A stretch of DNA of 64,000 bases, taken from assembly GCF_024586455.1 (NCBI RefSeq), contig NC_065921.1:1-64000 (forward strand), in the 5' to 3' direction. The notes under the pieces are model-generated. The model did not search any database, was not told the DNA's origin, and saw only the letters and a list, made by a program, of their open reading frames with translations. This DNA is from Bactrocera neohumeralis (taxonomy: Eukaryota; Arthropoda; Insecta; Diptera; Tephritidae). Shown here piece by piece: positions 59,445 through 64,000 of the stretch (within the stretch, counting starts at the first letter, position 1; each line of letters starts with the position of its first letter). The position numbers and the translations under genes were made by a program.

Positions 59445-60270
59445 CAGTAGAACTCCAATTATCCGAACTCCGACTATCCGAATCGCCGATTATCCGAATC
59501 ACAAAAAATTGTCCAAAAAAAGTCTAAGCGCGCTATTATTCTTCCCCCCGCGAAGCCAGTGTTTGCGCGTCAAGTCTTGACTTGACTTGTCTGAACTTGC
59601 CGTTGAAAAGAAGAAAATGAGAAACAAGAATATGGAGAGGATGATGATGAGGAAGATGCGTTGTCACTAGAGGAAATAAGAAAAATGATTGTAAAAATGC
59701 CTGGTTGTACAGAAGTAAGTGCTGAAGATGTAGGAGAGTGGATGGCTTGTGACACGTCTGACCCTAGTTTTCAAATTCTCAATGACGATTAAATTGTTGT
59801 AAGTGTGAGAGAAGATGTTGAAGTGGAAGTGGAAGAAGAACTTTCTGCTGATGTTGAAGTAGAAGCTGGACCATCAGCTAGTGAAGCATTTGCCGGCCTC
59901 GAGACTGCTTTGAAGTGGATGGAGCGTCAGCCCGAGTGTGACCACTTGCAACTGCTCACCGTCAAGCGAATGCGTGACCTGGCTGCCCGAAAACGGTTGA
60001 AGACTGCAAAACAGCTAACATTGACGTAGATGTTTAAAAAACAATGATTTTTATTTCTAAACTTGTACATAAGTACATTTTATTTATATTTGAAACATGT
60101 GAAAATTTCATGTTTCATTCATTTAATTCAATAAAAAAAATAGTGCAAGATCAAAACGTAGCTTTTATTCTCTCCAATGGCAATTTAAAAAAAAAAATCC
60201 GATTATCCGAATATTTGATTATCCGAATGGGTCCCGGTCCCCATTAATTCGGATAATTGGAGTTCTACTG
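59445..60270 (+). mobile_element. pogo/Tigger-type DNA transposon, internally deleted
   Basis: 826 bp with ends 'cagtagaactccaattatcc' and its inverse 'ggataattggagttctactg', flanked by TA (59443-59444 and 60271-60272). Subterminal 'ttatccgaat' repeats occur on both sides. Inside, about 59620-60027 encodes only the C-terminal tail of a pogo-like transposase: 'LSLEEIRKMIVKMPGCTEVS', a stop at 59790, an acidic stretch, and 'ALKWMERQPECDHLQLLTVK' with 'RMRDLAARKRLKT'. The DDE core and DNA-binding domain are deleted. It lies between the 3' ends of RPN2 and the PRA1 gene. Confidence 0.88.
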
Positions 60271-60350
60271 TATAAAAATTAGCATTTATTAATTTTTAAC
60301 GCTCTATGGTTGATTTCTGTAAAAGAACCTTATGTGCCACGTGATATTTT

Positions 60351-61117
60351 TTACACAACCTCTGAAAGAAATCCTTCATTTTCTTCAGTTACAATAGCAT
60401 CAATATTGTAGAATACAGCGTGCAGTGAGATTACGAAACAAGATGCGCCTATTAAAAAATAATAACATTGATACTTTCCTGCTGTACCAGAGAAGAAAAT
60501 TACCTAATGTCCAAAACAATGCGGCACCCGCACCTGCCAAGTACAAAATTGGCACAGAGGCAAAATTAATAACCATTATTTGATGATTAGTTCCCAGCTG
60601 CTGTCCAAAAATAGTGATAGGTATTTGAGCTTTCTTAATTTTATGGCATCCATATACCACAGCACCCAAAATTAGTAGTAATAACGGCGATGTGATTCTT
60701 CAGATTAATTGACAATTAAAAAAAAATTAAAAGCATATTTTTTTTACAACAAACTTACAGACAGTATATCATCAGTAATACAAATATAAATATGTAATTG
60801 CTTTGGAAGTAACTTATATTGCGCACAAATCGATTCGTTAAACGTGGCATACTCGCTGCTGTTTTGAAATTTGAAGTATTAATAAATTCAGACCATGGAC
60901 GTATATATTTCCTTGTCATCTGTATGAGATCCATTGGGCTTGGAATTTTTTGAAAGTTAGTGAAACTATGGAATATAAAAATCATAGCTAACATCCTTAA
61001 TATAAATGTATTTATAAATGACATGTACCTGCTAAAATCCAATTGCAGTTTTTGTTGCTCATTGGGAACATTCATTTCGCCACTAATTTCAACTTTTACT
61101 TCCTCTATTTTAGACAT
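60351..61117 (-). CDS. RABAC1: PRA1-family protein (prenylated Rab acceptor 1)
   Basis: Small Golgi/ER membrane protein that binds prenylated Rab GTPases and helps their membrane delivery. Exons on the minus strand: 61117-61029, 60965-60759, 60697-60504 and 60448-60351; 588 nt, 195 aa, with phases consistent. The N-terminal cytosolic part has 'RKYIRPWSEFINTSNFKTAA', followed by 'NISYFQSNYIFIFVLLMIYC', then two pairs of hydrophobic segments with 'SVPILYLAGAGAALFWTLGA'. The C-terminus 'SLHAVFYNIDAIVTEENEGF' is the acidic tail of the family. The first intron is 63 nt, has no in-frame stop and keeps the frame; the last exon starts 'ASCFVIS' after a canonical taatag acceptor. A polyadenylation signal AATAAA (minus strand) is at 60290-60285, just outside the pogo element. 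Confidence 0.93.
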
Positions 61118-61642
61118 TTTGTATGTTGATAAAAAAATCGTTTTAATTTGAAGAAGAACTGCATAAATTTATAAATTTTACGTTCTCGGCAAGTTTGATG
61201 TCAATGGTTGGTTATACAAAAAAAAAAAACACTATAACGCAATATTGTATTGCTGACGCAATGTTTTGTTTTGTTTTTCTTTTGTTATACATCATTCTTA
61301 TTCTTCATAATCGTTAGATAAAGAGTAATAAGAAATAAGTAAGTTTACAGTTTATTGTGCATTAAAAGACGAAATATGATTGCTTTACAAGATTTTTAAT
61401 TTTAATAATGTATGTCTCGGATTAATTTTCTTGTTTTCCATAAAATTTGTAAACATGTAGGACTGTATTTAACACATACAGAGTTGCCAATACAAATAAA
61501 ATGTTAAAAAAAAATGTTAATGTGGCTGTGCACCGAATGGTAAAATTTTTAACCAGAGGTAAAGAGATCCCCAACTCTCCTGTCACTGGAAATGTGAGAA
61601 CCGCTCACCTACCTAATTTTACATTATAGTAAATTATTTACA
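61118..61642. other. Upstream region of the PRA1 gene
   Basis: About 500 bp, AT-rich. It should contain the minus-strand promoter and 5' UTR of the PRA1 gene. No named element could be identified. Confidence 0.4.
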
Positions 61643-62336
61643 TATGGATAAGGAAGCGAAGCAAATGGGTCTGGTGGTGAACGAGGGCAAGACGAAATAT
61701 CTCCTGTCATCAAACAAATAGTTGTTGCACTCACGACTAGGCTCCCACGCCATAACTTTGAAGTTGTTGATAGTTTCGTATATTTGGGAACCAGTGTAAA
61801 CACCACCAACAATGGCAGCCTCGAAATCCAACGCAGAATAACTCTTGCCAACAGGTGCTACTTTGGACTGAGTAGGCAATTGAGAAGTAAAGGCCTCTCT
61901 CGACGAACAAAGACCAATCTCTATAAGTCACTCATTATTGCCGTCCAGTTATATGGTGCAGAGACATGAACGATGACAACATCTGATTAGTCTATGCTAC
62001 GAGTTTTTGAGAGAAAGGTTCTGCGGAATATTTCTGATCCATTGCGCGTTGGCCAAGGCGAAGCTGTATGAGATATACGAAGACATTGACATACATAGTT
62101 CAACGAATTAAAAAACAGCGGCTACGCTGGCTCAGTCATGTCGTCCGAATAAACGAAAATATTTCAGCCCTGAAAGTTTTCGACGCAGTACCCGCCAAGG
62201 GAAGCAGAGGAAGACCTCCGCACCGTTGAAAAGACCAGGCCTCGCTTGGAATCTCCAATTGGCACCACATAGCAAATAGGAGAAACGACTGACTATAACC
62301 GCGTAAGCGGTGTCTACGCCAGTAAAGAAGAAGAAA
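61643..62336 (+). mobile_element. RTE-like LINE, 3' fragment
   Basis: It starts 'tggataaggaagcgaagcaa' within the reverse transcriptase C-terminal region and runs to the element end ('gcgtaagcggtgtctacgcc', then 'agtaaagaagaagaa'). It is collinear with 7520-8277 of copy 1 but has many substitutions, small deletions and stops. The 5' truncation is typical for LINEs. It is an older copy than those at 5012 and 12452. Confidence 0.87.
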
Positions 62337-62462
62337 AACAACTTGTGTATTGTAGAGGATAAAATTTAGTGAGGTAAATAGAAAATGTTATGTGAAAATA
62401 TTTTGGTAATTTTCAAATAATTACATTTATCTGTTGACAACATAATTGCCAATTAAGTGAAT

Positions 62463-63000
62463 GATTAAGGAGGTATTCTGGTCTAGGATTTTGAAAAAAA
62501 ACCCGATTTTTTTTTGCATATTTTGGAACCTTGCAAGGATTTTTCAAAATTCGACTTATTTTCGGAGATACAGCCGATTTTGTGTCATGGCGTCCGTGTC
62601 TCCTAAACTTTAAACGCGTTTTTCTCGAAACTACCTTTTTTGAGGTGGTTGACATGATATCTCAAGTTCTACTGAACCGATTTCTTTGAAATTTGGTATA
62701 TATCTTCTTTAAACAATGCTCTATCGTGTCTGCCTTGGATTTCCAAAAATTTTGATTTGAAGTATTGTATTTTTAAAAAATTCGAAAAGGTCGAAAAAAT
62801 CGGGTGAAGTCGACGCCATTTTGTTATTTATTTTTTATTTTTTTGAAAATGGTCAACCCGATAACGACATCCTTCCTAATGAAGAATCTTCTTGTTTTTT
62901 TTGTGTTTTACGTACCGTTTTTTTGAAGCCCCCACTCCACCGGCCCGTTACTCGACGAATTTTGGTTTTTTTTTTGCAATTTTTTTTATATTATTAAAAT
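62463..63000. repeat. Dispersed AT-rich repeat
   Basis: Starts 'ttaaggaggtattctggtct'. Shares 'aaactttaaacgcgtttttc' plus 'tcgaa' with 27495-27520. Contains 'gttctactgaaccgatttct' and T-rich runs. No coding. Confidence 0.45.
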
Positions 63001-63045
63001 GTCAATAAAAAAACATATAAAAAAATGGATAGTAAAAATGACAAA

Positions 63046-63078
63046 TGAGAAACCGGTGTCTACGCTAGTAAAGAAGAT
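63046..63078 (+). mobile_element. RTE-like LINE end, very short fragment
   Basis: 'ccggtgtctacgctagtaaa' plus 'gaaga' repeats the terminal bases of the element at 62305-62336. It may be a very short insertion or a broken end of the neighbouring copy. Confidence 0.6.
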
Positions 63079-63492
63079 ACTATGTATGACAAGATGTATA
63101 ACATTAGTCTTTCAAATTCCAAACTCGAATAACAATATTGGATTGATTGAAATTCTAGGAATATCATACCTATAGAGACAAAAATGTGAATTTCCCCTGT
63201 CCCTATATTTTTCCTCCTCTTCCTCATATAAACTAAGTGTTCACATCATCCGCAATAACATTTTAAAAATATCTATAAAACTGATGTGAAATAAGAATTG
63301 CAGCAGTATTCCGAAATAATTAGTAAAATGGAACAATTTTATGCGCATATGCATGTTATCTAAAATGAAGTGATGTGCTTAAAAAGCAAATTCACGAAAT
63401 CAAAATATTTGTATATCAGTAATATAAGTTTTTGTAGTTATTTAAAAAAAATTATTTATCGTCGTTCGCTTCGTTGAAATATGAAGATTACA
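63079..63492. other. AT-rich intergenic DNA
   Basis: No gene or known repeat seen. It contains the likely 3' flank of the minus-strand exon at 63493-63647. Confidence 0.4.
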
Positions 63493-63647
63493 TTAGATGG
63501 CTTCTTCCTGAAGTTCAGTCAATACAATAAATTTTGTGAAATCGACGTTATTTTGCTTTACCCATTGAATACATTCTTCATGTTTAATTTTTAGATTCCA
63601 CTTGATCATCAACCTCATCTGTTGAACCCGTTTATTCAAATCGCCGA
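63493..63647 (-). CDS. Unidentified terminal exon (minus strand)
   Basis: On the minus strand, after a good acceptor ('caattctcag'), an open frame of 51 codons in phase 1 reads 'GDLNKRVQQMRLMIKWNLKI', then 'KHEECIQWVKQNNVDFTKFI' and 'VLTELQEEAI', ending in TAA at 63495-63493. The amino-acid composition (charged, helical, few rare residues) looks like a real protein and not chance AT-rich translation. I do not recognise the family. A small frame upstream (minus strand, about 63783-63730) starts 'MTLPMRNGIKLLNPVFRN' before a gtaaat donor, but its phase does not fit directly. The rest of the gene may lie beyond position 64000. Confidence 0.5.
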
Positions 63648-64000
63648 CTGAGAATTGAAGCCGAAAATATTTAATAAAAATATTTATTTTAAAGATCTAA
63701 GCATACACATATAACTTAATGTTATTTACATTTCGAAAAACCGGATTCAGCAATTTAATTCCATTTCTCATTGGTAAAGTCATGGCTTAAGAATGACAAA
63801 ATAAGAAAAGCACCATCTTCAACGATAATACTCTGCTTTAACACTTAATTGATAAGGAAAGAAATACAAATCATGAAAAAAACACTTAGGGTCAATAAAA
63901 ACGCATAACCAAATATAATTGAAATAAGATTACAAGAGCAATTTGTTTATAAAGATAGAATATTACAGCCATTTTTATTTGTTTCGCCACGTGGTGTACC

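Noticed and set aside
63730..63783. Joining the small frame 'MTLPMRNGIKLLNPVFRN' to the exon at 63493-63647
   Set aside because: The donor leaves phase 0 while the acceptor needs phase 1; no alternative donor solves this, so I did not build the gene.

Overview
The window is nuclear DNA of an insect, most likely a true fly and probably a tephritid fruit fly. It is AT-rich, the genes are split by short GT-AG introns of about 50-70 bp, the proteins resemble animal and in part fly families, and about half of the sequence is mobile DNA. The tephritid guess is an inference from a dispersed repeat carrying a 'ttcggt(t/g)acacccgaactta' signature and from the mix of RTE, jockey, R1, mariner, Tc1, pogo and Helitron sequences. 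No rRNA, tRNA, CRISPR or bacterial-type operon was seen.

Six host genes or gene parts can be reconstructed. (1) fab1/PIKfyve, + strand: the 3' part, with the end of the chaperonin-like/CCR region and the whole lipid kinase domain. Its exons lie at 424-3899 and 22211-22620, separated by an 18.3-kb intron full of transposons. (2) A ten-exon NCLX-type sodium/calcium exchanger, + strand, 37614-43277, 567 aa. (3) A multi-repeat MDM1/SAXO-like microtubule-associated protein, + strand, 51108-53497, about 589 aa. (4) A small two-exon gene, + strand, 55330-55765, about 107 aa, perhaps a CFAP144/FAM183-type ciliary protein. (5) Ribophorin II (oligosaccharyltransferase delta subunit), + strand, 56903-59200, 643 aa. 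(6) A PRA1-family Rab-acceptor protein, - strand, 61117-60351, 195 aa, convergent with ribophorin II. A short unidentified - strand terminal exon lies at 63493-63647.

The mobile fraction, from left to right: an RNase-H-bearing LINE fragment inside a fab1 intron; two nearly full-length RTE-like LINEs (5012-8277 and 12452-15867) with target-site duplications; jockey-type fragments; a Tc1-like element with long inverted repeats; a decayed mariner; a hAT-like non-autonomous element with very long inverted arms; a Tc1-like element with paired inverted and direct repeats and a nearly readable DD34E transposase; three - strand Helitron copies, two of them joined end to end; a non-autonomous inverted-repeat element carrying a repeated subterminal motif; an internally deleted mariner; an R1-type LINE with a 12-bp target-site duplication; a perfect-looking foldback element in the exchanger intron; and a pogo/Tigger-type element between the last two genes.

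The genes do not form a pathway. fab1 (endolysosomal PI(3,5)P2), the PRA1 protein (Rab/Golgi traffic) and ribophorin II (ER N-glycosylation) are endomembrane functions. Genes 3 and 4 may both serve axonemes or centrioles. I did not find a convincing undescribed system. The most interesting signals are the Helitron-Helitron junction, the hAT-like long-arm element, the repeated-motif inverted-repeat element, two possible frame problems in fab1, and an in-frame 63-nt intron in the PRA1 gene.
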